Shown: positions 25,325 to 33,968 of the stretch, piece by piece
Layout of the letters: every line of letters starts with the position of its first letter
Numbering within the stretch: position 1 is the stretch's first letter
Assembly: GCF_011067135.1 (NCBI RefSeq)
Contig: NZ_JAAMOW010000007.1
Span: 62,001 to 126,000, forward strand
Direction of reading: 5' to 3'
Length of the DNA stretch: 64,000 nt
DNA from: Solimonas terrae
GTDB taxonomy: Bacteria; Pseudomonadota; Gammaproteobacteria; Nevskiales; Nevskiaceae
Translations under genes and position numbers: made by a program
The notes under the pieces: generated by a model
Told to the model about the DNA's origin: nothing
The model's database searches: none
The model's input: only the letters and a program-made list of their open reading frames with translations

Positions 25325-27634
25325 ATGTTGACAGCTCGACATCTGAAAGCCGTCGTCGGCGCGACGCTTGCCGCACTGCTGGTTGCCTGCGGCGTCAGTT
25401 CGCCAACCGGTGGCAGCGGCGGAAGTGGCAACGGCAGCAGCAGTGGCGGCATCGGCATTCGCGTGATGTCGAACCGCGCCGATCTGATCAGCGGCGGCGA
25501 CGCACTGCTCGATGTCGTGCTGCCGGCCGGCGTCGATACTTCGACCGTGACCATGAGTCTCAACGGCAACGACGTCAGCAGCCTGTTCGCGCCGAGCAGC
25601 GACGGCACGCTGCGCGGCCTGGTGACCGGCCTGAACGTCGGCGACAACAGCTTCAAGGCGCAGTACCCGGGCGGCAAGGCGCAGACCACGCTGGTCGACC
25701 ATCCGAATGGCGGGCCGATCCTCGCCGGCCCGCAGCTGCAGCCCTGGACCTGCCAGGACGGCGCGGTCGACGCGCAATGCAACCAGCCGGCGAGCTACAG
25801 CTTCGTCTATCTGTCGTCCGATCCGCTGAAGATCGGCTTCCAGCCCTACGATCCGGAGAATCCGCCGAGCGACGTCGCCAACACGACGACCGACCAGGGC
25901 GTGACGGTGCCGTTCATCGTCCGCGTCGAAACCGGCTACCAGGATCGCGATCAGTATCAGATCGCCGCGCTCTATCAGCCGGGCCAGGACTGGACGGCCA
26001 TCAGCCCGCAAGCCCAGTTCAATCACAAACTGCTGATCACGCACGGCGTCAGCTGTGGGGTTTCGTACATGACGGGCACGGCGCCGAGCGTGCTCAGCTA
26101 CGCGCCGGCCAACATCATCAGCATCACCGGCGGCAACTCGCCGAATCTGCCGTCGCAGGCCGTTCCGGACAGTGCGCAGTACGCGCTTGGTGCCGGTTTC
26201 GCGGTAATGTCGACGGCGCTCGACTACAGCGGCCACAACTGCAATGTGGCGCTGCAGGCGGAGTCGCTGATCATGGCCAAGGAACATCTGATCGAGCACT
26301 ACGGCACGCTGCGCTACACGATCGGTACCGGCTGCTCGGGCGGCTCGCTGGCCCAGCAGTGGATCGCCAACGCCTATCCGGGGATCTATCAGGGCATCCT
26401 GCCGACCTGCTCGTTTCCGGATGCCTGGAGCACGGCGACGCAGTTCGCCGACTATCACCTGCTGCTTGCGTACTTCGGCGACAACAGCAAATGGGCGGAC
26501 GGCGTGAGCTGGCCCATGAGCAAACAGGCCAAGGTCATGGGCCGTGAGCTGCTGACGCTCAATGCGACGGTCAGCGAAAGCGCGCAGTTCCACGTCGCCG
26601 TGCCGACCGACCCCTGCAGCGGCGTCAGTGATGCGCAGCGCTACGATCCGGTCAACAATCCGGGCGGCACGCGCTGCACGATCACCGACGCGGCGATCAA
26701 CCTGTTCGGACCGCGCCCGCCGGAGCTGTGGAGCGACATGGAAAAGGCCGCCGGTCACGGCTTCGCCGGTTTCCCGGTCGACAACGTCGGCGTGCAGTAC
26801 GGCCTGTCGGCATTGCAGGACGGCAGCATCACGCCGCTGCAGTTCCTCGACGTCAACGAAAAGATCGGCGGCCTCGATGTCGACACCAACCTGACCAGCA
26901 CGCGGCTTGCCGCGGTCGAACCGGCGCTGGGCAATGCCTATCGCAGCGGCATGATCAATGAAGGCAACAACATGGATCAGGTCGCGATCATCGACTGCCG
27001 CGGCCCGGACCCGGGCCTGTTCCACGATGCCTATCGCGCCTTCGCGATGCGCGGCCGCCTCGATCGCGAACACGGCTCGCACGCCAATCAGCTGATCTGG
27101 GAAGGCGCGCTGATCATCGCCGGTGATCTTGCCTGCAACCAGAACAGCCTGATCGCGATGGATGCCTGGCTGTCAGCCGTCGAGAAAGACCTCAGCGACG
27201 TCCCGCTCGCGCAGAAGATCGTCGCCGACAAGCCGGGCGATCTGACCGACGAATGCTGGGACGGCGCCGGCCAGAAGCTGAGCAACCAGCTGTGCAGCTC
27301 GCTGGTGGTGCCGATCTTCGGCACGCCGCGCACGGTGGCCGGCGACGCCATCACCACCGACACCAACAAATGCCAGCTCAGGCCGCTCAACCGCAACGAT
27401 GACTACGGCCCGACCGCCTTCACCGACGACCAATGGGCACAGATGGAAGCGCTGTTCCCGAATGGCGTCTGTGACTTCAGCAAGCCCGGTGTCAGCCAGC
27501 AGGGCACGATTCCCTGGCTGACTTACCAGAACAGCAGCGGCAACGTGATCTACGGCGGCACGCCGCTGGCGGCCGCTGCGAGCAATGACGGCATCGGCTG
27601 GACCAGCCCGGCCTTCCGCGGCTTCTCGTGGTAG
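25325..27634 (+). CDS. DUF6351-type secreted lipoprotein, alpha/beta-hydrolase-like
   Basis: A 769-residue predicted lipoprotein. The signal ends with lipobox LVAC (Cys22), followed by a Gly/Ser-rich tether (about residues 23-42). A candidate nucleophile elbow occurs in GTGCSGGSLAQQW (about 337-349), preceded by NIISITGGNSPNLPSQAVPDSAQYA and HLIEHYGTLRYTI. The pattern fits the DUF6351 family, whose function is not established; tannase-like or polyhydroxyalkanoate-depolymerase-like hydrolases are distant analogues. Several paired cysteines suggest an extracytoplasmic location. ATG 25325 has a GGGAGGT ribosome site. It is divergent from the guanidine operon and shares its 362-bp control region, but I see no functional link. 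Confidence 0.83.
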   Translation: MLTARHLKAVVGATLAALLVACGVSSPTGGSGGSGNGSSSGGIGIRVMSNRADLISGGDALLDVVLPAGVDTSTVTMSLNGNDVSSLFAPSSDGTLRGLVTGLNVGDNSFKAQYPGGKAQTTLVDHPNGGPILAGPQLQPWTCQDGAVDAQCNQPASYSFVYLSSDPLKIGFQPYDPENPPSDVANTTTDQGVTVPFIVRVETGYQDRDQYQIAALYQPGQDWTAISPQAQFNHKLLITHGVSCGVSYMTGTAPSVLSYAPANIISITGGNSPNLPSQAVPDSAQYALGAGFAVMSTALDYSGHNCNVALQAESLIMAKEHLIEHYGTLRYTIGTGCSGGSLAQQWIANAYPGIYQGILPTCSFPDAWSTATQFADYHLLLAYFGDNSKWADGVSWPMSKQAKVMGRELLTLNATVSESAQFHVAVPTDPCSGVSDAQRYDPVNNPGGTRCTITDAAINLFGPRPPELWSDMEKAAGHGFAGFPVDNVGVQYGLSALQDGSITPLQFLDVNEKIGGLDVDTNLTSTRLAAVEPALGNAYRSGMINEGNNMDQVAIIDCRGPDPGLFHDAYRAFAMRGRLDREHGSHANQLIWEGALIIAGDLACNQNSLIAMDAWLSAVEKDLSDVPLAQKIVADKPGDLTDECWDGAGQKLSNQLCSSLVVPIFGTPRTVAGDAITTDTNKCQLRPLNRNDDYGPTAFTDDQWAQMEALFPNGVCDFSKPGVSQQGTIPWLTYQNSSGNVIYGGTPLAAAASNDGIGWTSPAFRGFSW

Positions 27635-27651
27635 CGCCGCCGCCGGCACGC

Positions 27652-27685
27652 ATCTCCCCGCCGGCCATGCCGCGGGCGGGGAGAT
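27652..27685. terminator. Possible terminator hairpin after the DUF6351 gene
   Basis: An 11-bp perfect stem, ATCTCCCCGCC (27652-27662) with 27675-27685, lies between convergent genes. No U-run follows on either strand. Confidence 0.4.
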
Positions 27686-27730
27686 CGTGATCAGCCGGGT
27701 TTGATGCGCGAAGCGCGCGCTGGCGCCGCC

Positions 27731-28948
27731 TCAGACCGGCGCCAGCGCGGCGATGATGTCGGTGCAGGCGCTCATCGTGTGGTAATCGGTGAGCCCGGAA
27801 AAGCAGCCTTCCTCGTCGCAGGGCGCATTGTCCGGTGTACGGATGCGATGCCAGCAGCCGTACTGCGGATCGACGAACACGCGCCAGCTGTACGCGGCGA
27901 TCCTGTCGTACCAATCCACGTAGTACGTCTCCCGGCTGCGCTGCGCGAGCAAGGCAGCGGCCGCCATCGCCTCGGCCTGCACCCAGCTGTACTTGTCGCG
28001 GTCGTAGGCGCCGCCGTTCTCGTCGTATCCGTAGATCAGGCCTTCGTTGCGACGGTCCCAGGCCAGTTCGACCGCGGTCCGGAACAGCTCGCCGGCACGG
28101 TTCGCACGCCAGGGCCGAGGATCGTGCCGCTCCAGCAACAGCAGCAATTTGGCCCATTCGATCTGATGGCCGGGTTGCAGGCCCCAGGGTCGGAAGATGT
28201 TGGAACGGTCGCCCTTGTTGTACAGCCAGTCGACCTGCCAGTCGGTATCGTAATGTTCCCAGACCTGTCCGCCGCACAGCGCGGCCTGCCGATTGACCAT
28301 GTGGTCGGCAAGCAGCGCGGCGCGATCGAGAAAGCGTGACACGCCGGTCGCCTCGAAAGCCGCGATGAACGCCTCGCACAGATGCATGTTCGCGTTCTGG
28401 CCGCGATACGGTGACAGTGTCCAGTCGGCGCTCGCTTCGTCGGCATAGAGTCCGTGTCGCGGCTCCCAGAAACGCGCTTCCAGAATCTCCCAGGTCTCGT
28501 CGACGTAGGTGCGAGCCTCATGGAAGCCGGACTGCGCGGCCTTGGCGTAGGCCAGCATCACGAACGCCAGCCCGTAGCAGTGATTGGTGGCATCGACGAC
28601 CTCGCCGTCACGCAGGAGCCAGGCATAACCGCCGGTCCGTGCGTTGCGATGCGCCGCACGCAGGTAGTCGATGCCATGCGCAATCGCCGCGCGATGTTCG
28701 GGGCTTCCGGATTGCCGGTACGCAAACGCGTAGTTGACCGCGATGCGCGCGCTGCTGACCAGGTGCCGCATCTGCGGCTCGAAGACGCTGCCGTCGCGGC
28801 GGAAGAACTGGAAATAGCCACCACGCGGATCGAGGCAGCGCGGGTGATAGAACGAGATCAGCTGTCCGAGATAGTGGCGCAGAAAGGCCGGCGAGCGCTG
28901 CGGCGCGGCCGAGGACTCAACGCCCGTTGGTGTCGATTGACCGTTCAT
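27731..28948 (-). CDS. AGE-family epimerase/isomerase, probable D-mannose isomerase
   Basis: A 405-residue (alpha/alpha)6-barrel enzyme of the N-acylglucosamine 2-epimerase superfamily. Motifs typical of aldose-ketose isomerase members are present: DPRGGYFQFF near the N-terminus, YRGQNANMHLCEAFIAAFEAT (about 179-199), GLQPGHQIEWAKLLLLL (about 254-270) and KYSWVQAEAMAAAALL (about 320-335). Mannose isomerases convert mannose to fructose; cellobiose epimerase is a relative. It lies 25 bp after a TonB receptor gene on the same strand and near a GH2 beta-mannosidase, supporting mannose as substrate. N-acylglucosamine epimerase is less likely because no amino-sugar genes are nearby. Confidence 0.87.
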   Translation of the reverse strand: MNGQSTPTGVESSAAPQRSPAFLRHYLGQLISFYHPRCLDPRGGYFQFFRRDGSVFEPQMRHLVSSARIAVNYAFAYRQSGSPEHRAAIAHGIDYLRAAHRNARTGGYAWLLRDGEVVDATNHCYGLAFVMLAYAKAAQSGFHEARTYVDETWEILEARFWEPRHGLYADEASADWTLSPYRGQNANMHLCEAFIAAFEATGVSRFLDRAALLADHMVNRQAALCGGQVWEHYDTDWQVDWLYNKGDRSNIFRPWGLQPGHQIEWAKLLLLLERHDPRPWRANRAGELFRTAVELAWDRRNEGLIYGYDENGGAYDRDKYSWVQAEAMAAAALLAQRSRETYYVDWYDRIAAYSWRVFVDPQYGCWHRIRTPDNAPCDEEGCFSGLTDYHTMSACTDIIAALAPV

Positions 28949-28973
28949 GTCCGATTCGGAATCCCCGCTGTCG

Positions 28974-31394
28974 TCAGTAATCGACGCTGAGGCGCACGGT
29001 GTAGGTCCGTGGCGGATTCAGATAGTACGCCGTCGCCGTGGCCAGCGGATTGAGGATGGCGGTTCCGGTCGCGCCGGAAATCGGCGTCGTCTCGTCGAGG
29101 ATATTGGCAACATTGAAACTGAGCCGCGCCTTGGCGCCGTACAGCAGCGTGCTGACGGCAAAGCCGGCGTCGAGCGTGCCGTAGTCGTTGATCGGAATGT
29201 CGTGGGTCAGATCGTCGAAGCCCTTGCCGACATAGGTGTAGCCGACGCTGGTGGCGGTCATCAGCATGCCCAGAGGGCGCATGTACTGCAGCGACGTCGA
29301 ATACTGCGAACGCGCCGCGCCCGGCATCTGCGTGCCGGGCGCGACGGTCTTGCCGTTGGCATCGGTGAACGGCCGGGTGGTGTGGGCGTCGGTGAGGCCG
29401 GCGCTTGCCGACAGCGTCAGCCCATCGAGCGGCGTGTTCCACAGCAGGCTCGCTTCGAGCCCCCGGCTGATCGCGCCGCCGACGTTGTCGGTGTAGATCG
29501 TGGTCCCCTGCTGCTGCTTGATGATCGGATTCTTGTACTGGATGTAGAAGGCGGCGAGGTCGGCGTGCAGCGAATCGTCGAGCCAGTTCGTGCGCAGACC
29601 CGCTTCGTAGTTCCAGAGCGTGTCGGACTTGTAGGTCGGTGGCACTTTGACCTGAACGGTCGACGGCGTCGTATTGATGCCACCGAAGCGAAAGCCTTTC
29701 ACTACCGTGGCGTACAGCATCATGTCGCGGGAGATATCGTAGGTCAGCGACAGCTTCGGGTTGACGCCATTCTCGCCGTCGGACACGTCGACGCGAGTCG
29801 GCATGCCGCCGTTGGCGGCAATCACGAGCAGACCGTCGCCGTTGGAAATGCCACCGATCGTGGTCCGGTAGAAACGCGCCCCGGCCGACAGCTTCAGATC
29901 GTCCAGCAGCTGATAGCCCAGATCGGTGAACAGGGCATATTCGTGCGACTGGATGTCGTAGTCGCCGTAGCTGAGCGAGGTTCTCTGTTCGAGATTCAAG
30001 GGCGCATCGAGCGCGTCGAGCAGCTGCCCGAGCAGGCTGCCGGGGCCCGTGAGATTCTGCTGGGCAACGGAATCGAGAATGATGTTCCCCTTGAATCCGT
30101 AGTCGTAGTAGTAGGCGCCGAACAGCCACTGGAACGGCCCGTCGCCGGTCGACTGCAGGCGCAACTCCTGCGAAATCGAGTGGGTCTTCGAGCTGCTGGC
30201 GAGAATGAAGGCGGCCGCGGCCGGATAACCCGGCGGCGGCGGCGACCCCACCGCCGAATACGTGAGATCCAGCGACGAGTTCGCGTGCTTGCCGGTATGC
30301 GAGGTCAGGGACACCACGCGCATGGTGTCGAAGTCGTAGTTCGCTTCGAGGCTGTCCAGATCGAAGCGATTGTCGACCGGGCTCGGCACGATTTCCTGAT
30401 CGGTGGCGCGCGGACCGTGCCGGGCGTCGGCGACGCCCGAGGCGTCGGGTGACGCGTAGTTCTGGTTGATGTGCGTGAGCTTGAATTTCCAGCGTGGCGC
30501 AGGTTCCCACAACGCGATCGCACGAAGCTGCTGGCCGCGCCCGGTGTCGATGTCGTGGCGCACCGGATCGCTGCGCACGTCGTCGTAGGCCCCCGGATAG
30601 CGGCGATGGATGTAGTCGAGGCGCAGCGCCGCGGTGTCGAGCACTGGCGCATTGACCGCGAGACCCTCGGTGAAGGCACCGGAGCCCGCCGACGGCAGCA
30701 CGTACTGCGAGAACATGCGTGCCTGCCATTCGCCGATCACCGGCTCCTGCAGTTCGTAGCGGATCGCGCCGGACAGGGCGGCAGCACCGAACAGCGTGCC
30801 CTGCGGGCCCTTGAGGATCTGCACGCCGGCCAGATCGAAGGCACTCAGGTCCGGCACGATGCTCGAGATATAGGGATCGGTGAACGCGGTATCGCCGATC
30901 AGGATGCCGACCGGCGACGAAGTCTCGGTGATCGGCTTGGTATCGGTGCTGATGCCGCGGATGCTGATGCGGGTATAGCCGGAATTCGACTGCGACGCCG
31001 TGACGCCGGGCGACTGCTGGATGAAGTCGTTCAGGCTCTGCTTGCCGGCGTTCTCCAGCATCTCGCCCGAAACCGCCGTGATCGATGCCGGAATCCGGCG
31101 CACGCGCTCCTCGCGCTTGGTCGCGGTAACGACGATCTCGGCAATCGGGGCGCCGTCTGACGATGACGAGGACGACGACGCGACCGGCGGTGGCGGCGTG
31201 TCCGGCACGCTGATCGTCGGCACGGTCTGCAGCTCGTCGGCCGGCTCGGCGGGTTTCTGCGCGTCGGGTGTCGATGTGGCGGCCGCGGCATCCGACTGCG
31301 CCCAGGTGGTGGACGGCAGCCCGATCAGGCCGAGGCCCAGCAGCGCCGCGCGCCGCAGATTCGGATCGGAGATCCGAAGAAAACGGATTCGCAT
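28974..31394 (-). CDS. TonB-dependent receptor of the mannoside locus
   Basis: An 806-residue outer-membrane receptor. A signal peptide (about 32 residues, ending ...PSTTWA) is followed by a long acidic/Pro-rich spacer. The TonB box and plug (AEIVVTATKREERVRRIPASITAVS, about 92-116) and ILKGPQGTLFGAAALSGAIRYEL follow. The barrel ends VRLSVDY. Start ATG 31394 has GGAGGAGG upstream; 91 further codons of open frame run antisense over the TetR gene and were rejected. Co-directional with the AGE epimerase (25-bp gap). It would import a mannose-containing oligosaccharide or glycoside; the ligand is inferred only from neighbours. Confidence 0.9.
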   Translation of the reverse strand: MRIRFLRISDPNLRRAALLGLGLIGLPSTTWAQSDAAAATSTPDAQKPAEPADELQTVPTISVPDTPPPPVASSSSSSSDGAPIAEIVVTATKREERVRRIPASITAVSGEMLENAGKQSLNDFIQQSPGVTASQSNSGYTRISIRGISTDTKPITETSSPVGILIGDTAFTDPYISSIVPDLSAFDLAGVQILKGPQGTLFGAAALSGAIRYELQEPVIGEWQARMFSQYVLPSAGSGAFTEGLAVNAPVLDTAALRLDYIHRRYPGAYDDVRSDPVRHDIDTGRGQQLRAIALWEPAPRWKFKLTHINQNYASPDASGVADARHGPRATDQEIVPSPVDNRFDLDSLEANYDFDTMRVVSLTSHTGKHANSSLDLTYSAVGSPPPPGYPAAAAFILASSSKTHSISQELRLQSTGDGPFQWLFGAYYYDYGFKGNIILDSVAQQNLTGPGSLLGQLLDALDAPLNLEQRTSLSYGDYDIQSHEYALFTDLGYQLLDDLKLSAGARFYRTTIGGISNGDGLLVIAANGGMPTRVDVSDGENGVNPKLSLTYDISRDMMLYATVVKGFRFGGINTTPSTVQVKVPPTYKSDTLWNYEAGLRTNWLDDSLHADLAAFYIQYKNPIIKQQQGTTIYTDNVGGAISRGLEASLLWNTPLDGLTLSASAGLTDAHTTRPFTDANGKTVAPGTQMPGAARSQYSTSLQYMRPLGMLMTATSVGYTYVGKGFDDLTHDIPINDYGTLDAGFAVSTLLYGAKARLSFNVANILDETTPISGATGTAILNPLATATAYYLNPPRTYTVRLSVDY

Positions 31395-31512
31395 GACCAG
31401 TTCGCCTCCTCCAGGCTTGTTTGCTCGGCGATCCGTCCGCCATGCCGGCGCGATCGCTCGGATACCGCTGCGGCAGATCTCCGCCTGCCTCAGCGCCCGC
31501 GCCGCTCGGGCG

Positions 31513-32208
31513 CTAAGGCTTTTCCGGGAAGCCGATTCCCGGATACAGGTGACAGATGATTTCCTTGAGCACGGCGACCGATTTCTCGATCCCGACCTTG
31601 TCGCGCCGGAACAATCCCTCCAGAGCGAGGCCACGGATCGCCGCCACGAACAGGCGGTGAACGGCATCGCCGTCCGGCCGGTCCTTGAGTCCGGCGCTCT
31701 CCAGCCTTTCGATCACCCACTGGTGCGCATGCACATCGATGCCGCGCTGCACGGAACGCAGCTTGTCCGCGAGTTCGCGATCGGAACGCGACGCCAGCAT
31801 GATTTCCATCACGGCGATACCCGACGGCCGCGAGATGACATCCCACATGATGGTCGGCAATTCGCGCATCCATTCGCGCGACGGAATCGCCTCCACCGAA
31901 CGCCGGTACTGCTCGCCATCAGCCTCGTAGACCGCCTCGACAACGGCAACCATCAGATCGCTTTTCGCCGGATATTGATGCGTCATCGCACCGCGGCTGA
32001 CTTTCGCCTGCCTGGCGACGACGCTGACTGTCGTCGCGCTGTAGCCGTAGCGGGACAGGCAGGCGACGGCGGCATCGACCAGTCGCCGCCTGGTATCGGC
32101 GCTGCGGACCGCCTGCGGTCGTGGCTTCTTCGACGTCCGTCTGGCGGGCGTCTGCGACGGCAATGCCCGTGCTGTGGAACGGCCAACACTTGCCGGCTTG
32201 GTGCTCAT
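31513..32208 (-). CDS. TetR-family transcriptional regulator
   Basis: A 231-residue regulator. After a basic N-terminal tail (about 35 residues) comes the TetR helix-turn-helix: RRRLVDAAVACLSRYGYSATTVSVVARQAKVSRGAMTHQYPAKSDLM (about 40-86). The C-terminal effector domain is variable and gives no ligand clue. GAGGAGAGATC directly precedes ATG 32208, which decides the start over ATG 32241. The gene is divergent from the GPH transporter, and a 51-bp near-perfect inverted repeat lies between them, the expected place for self-regulation and control of the transporter/mannosidase unit. Confidence 0.9.
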   Translation of the reverse strand: MSTKPASVGRSTARALPSQTPARRTSKKPRPQAVRSADTRRRLVDAAVACLSRYGYSATTVSVVARQAKVSRGAMTHQYPAKSDLMVAVVEAVYEADGEQYRRSVEAIPSREWMRELPTIMWDVISRPSGIAVMEIMLASRSDRELADKLRSVQRGIDVHAHQWVIERLESAGLKDRPDGDAVHRLFVAAIRGLALEGLFRRDKVGIEKSVAVLKEIICHLYPGIGFPEKP

Positions 32209-32265
32209 GATCTCTCCTCGGCGATCTTCCAGAGTCGCCATTTTGCGGCAGCCTATCACTACAAA

Positions 32266-32316
32266 ACAGAACGTACAACTTGTTTATTTTTTTCATAAAC
32301 AGGTTGTGCGTTCTGT
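32266..32316. promoter_or_regulatory. 51-bp near-perfect inverted repeat, probable TetR operator
   Basis: Two 22-nt arms (32266-32287 and 32295-32316) match at 20 of 22 positions around an AT-rich 7-nt centre. Each arm holds a smaller pseudo-palindrome (ACAACTTGT, ACAGGTTGT), so it may hold two repressor dimers. It lies 58 bp upstream of the TetR start and 81 bp upstream of the transporter start. Confidence 0.7.
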
Positions 32317-32396
32317 AAATTCGCGGATAGACTGGCGCCCGAAAAAAGCAGAGGAGCGGCCGGTCCCTTCGGAGCCGGCGCCGAGGAGAACAATCC

Positions 32397-33968
32397 GTGC
32401 AAGCCGCTGCAGTTACAACGTCGAAGACGCCGGTCGGGAGCACCGGCGCCGTCCGCGCGGCGCTGCGCAGCAGCCGGCTCGGAAGCGGCACGAAGCTGAG
32501 CTATGCCGTCGGCGCCGCCGTCGAGGGCACGATCAGCGCGCTGGTCAACACCTTCCTGTTGTTCTACGCCACCACGGTGTGCGGACTGTCGGCGTCACTG
32601 GCCGGCGTCGCGATTGCTGCCGGCCTGGTTGTCGACGCGATCGCCGATCCGCTGATCGGGTCGTTGTCGGACAACCTGCATTCGCGCCTCGGTCGCCGCT
32701 TGCCATTCATGCTCGTCGGATTGCCGATGATTGCCGCGAGCTTTGTCGCAATCTTCTCGCTGCCGGACTGGAACCAGCAGGGCGCCCTGTTCGTGCTGCT
32801 TGCCTTCCTGTCGATCGCCGTACGGATCGGCGTGTCGACTTTCCATCTGCCGTTTCTCACGGTCGGCGCGGAAATCGTCGACGACCACGTCGAGCGCTCG
32901 CGCATCATGAGCTTCTGCTGGGGCTTCGCGATGATCGGCGCACTCAGCGGCGTCGTGATCGGATTTTCGTTTTTCTTCTCGGGCCCCGCCGGGCTCGCCG
33001 ACCGTCAGGCCTACGCACCTTTTGCGCTGACGCTGGCCGCCATTGTCGTGATCTGGGGCAGCCTGTCCTGCCGCACCGTCCATCGCACTCTGGCGCGTCA
33101 GCACCTGCCGCCGGCGACGCCGGCGCCTCTGCTGCGGCGACTGATGCCGGAACTGCGTGAACTGTTCGGCAACCGTTCGTTCCGCCTGCTGTTTGCGTCG
33201 TCGCTGATCTTCTTCGTCGCGTTCGGCATGACCCAGGCGCTGGCGCTGCACGCGAACAGCTTTTTCTGGCATCTGAGAAGTGGCCAGATCCAGCTCGTCA
33301 CCGTCGCCTTCATCGTCGGCACGCTGGTCGGTGCGCCGCTGATGGCGCCGTTGATCGGCCGACTCGAGAAGAAGACCTCGGTGCTTGTCGGCCTCGGCGG
33401 CTGGGCCGCGATGCAGGCACTGCCATCGTCGCTGCGCCTGCTCGGCGCGCTGCCGCTCGAAGGCCAGGCGCTGGCTGTTTTCCTCGCGGCGGCAATGTCA
33501 GTGGCCGGCTCACTGATGGCGATGGCGGCAATCGCCTTCATCTCGATGATGGCCGACGCCGCCGACGAACACGAGTATCTGTTCGGTGCGCGGCGCGAAG
33601 GCCTGTTCTACGCCGGCTGGGCTTTCGCCGGCAAGACCGCTGGCAGCATCGGCAGCCTGCTGTCCGGACTGCTGTTGACGGCCATTCATTTCCCGGTGCA
33701 GGAAACCAGGCAGGCCGGCCTCGACATCGTGCTGCCGGACGCAATGGTGCGCGAGCTTGGTTTCTTCTATGGCCCGGGCGCGGCGGCGCTGTCGTTCGTC
33801 GGTGCCGTGTTTCTGATTCGTTATCGGCTAGACCGCGCGACGCACGCCCGCATGGTCGAAGAGCTGAGACAGCGCCGGCATGACGATGCTGCGCCGCACC
33901 TTGCAGACCAGATCCGCGGAAGCGCGCCCGCTTCCGCAGCATTCAGACGAGGACACGATGAACCCTAG
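32397..33968 (+). CDS. GPH/MFS sugar transporter of the mannoside locus
   Basis: A 523-residue carrier with about 12 membrane helices. The N-terminal KLSYAVGAAVEGTISALVNTFLLFYAT and loop DAIADPLIGSLSDNLHSRLGRRLPFM are GPH-family signatures, with a second family-type loop GARREGLFYAGWAFAGKT in the C-terminal half. GTG 32397 is the start, with GAGGAG about ten bases upstream. Its last codons overlap the beta-mannosidase start by 11 bp, implying coupled expression and import of the mannosidase substrate. The first 28 residues are a polar extension not typical of the family. Confidence 0.9.
   Translation: MQAAAVTTSKTPVGSTGAVRAALRSSRLGSGTKLSYAVGAAVEGTISALVNTFLLFYATTVCGLSASLAGVAIAAGLVVDAIADPLIGSLSDNLHSRLGRRLPFMLVGLPMIAASFVAIFSLPDWNQQGALFVLLAFLSIAVRIGVSTFHLPFLTVGAEIVDDHVERSRIMSFCWGFAMIGALSGVVIGFSFFFSGPAGLADRQAYAPFALTLAAIVVIWGSLSCRTVHRTLARQHLPPATPAPLLRRLMPELRELFGNRSFRLLFASSLIFFVAFGMTQALALHANSFFWHLRSGQIQLVTVAFIVGTLVGAPLMAPLIGRLEKKTSVLVGLGGWAAMQALPSSLRLLGALPLEGQALAVFLAAAMSVAGSLMAMAAIAFISMMADAADEHEYLFGARREGLFYAGWAFAGKTAGSIGSLLSGLLLTAIHFPVQETRQAGLDIVLPDAMVRELGFFYGPGAAALSFVGAVFLIRYRLDRATHARMVEELRQRRHDDAAPHLADQIRGSAPASAAFRRGHDEP

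Noticed and set aside
24871-25782. Minus-strand 303-codon open frame overlapping the riboswitch region
   Set aside because: It crosses the sigma-54 promoter and riboswitch and is antisense to the DUF6351 gene; no motif or ribosome site supports it.
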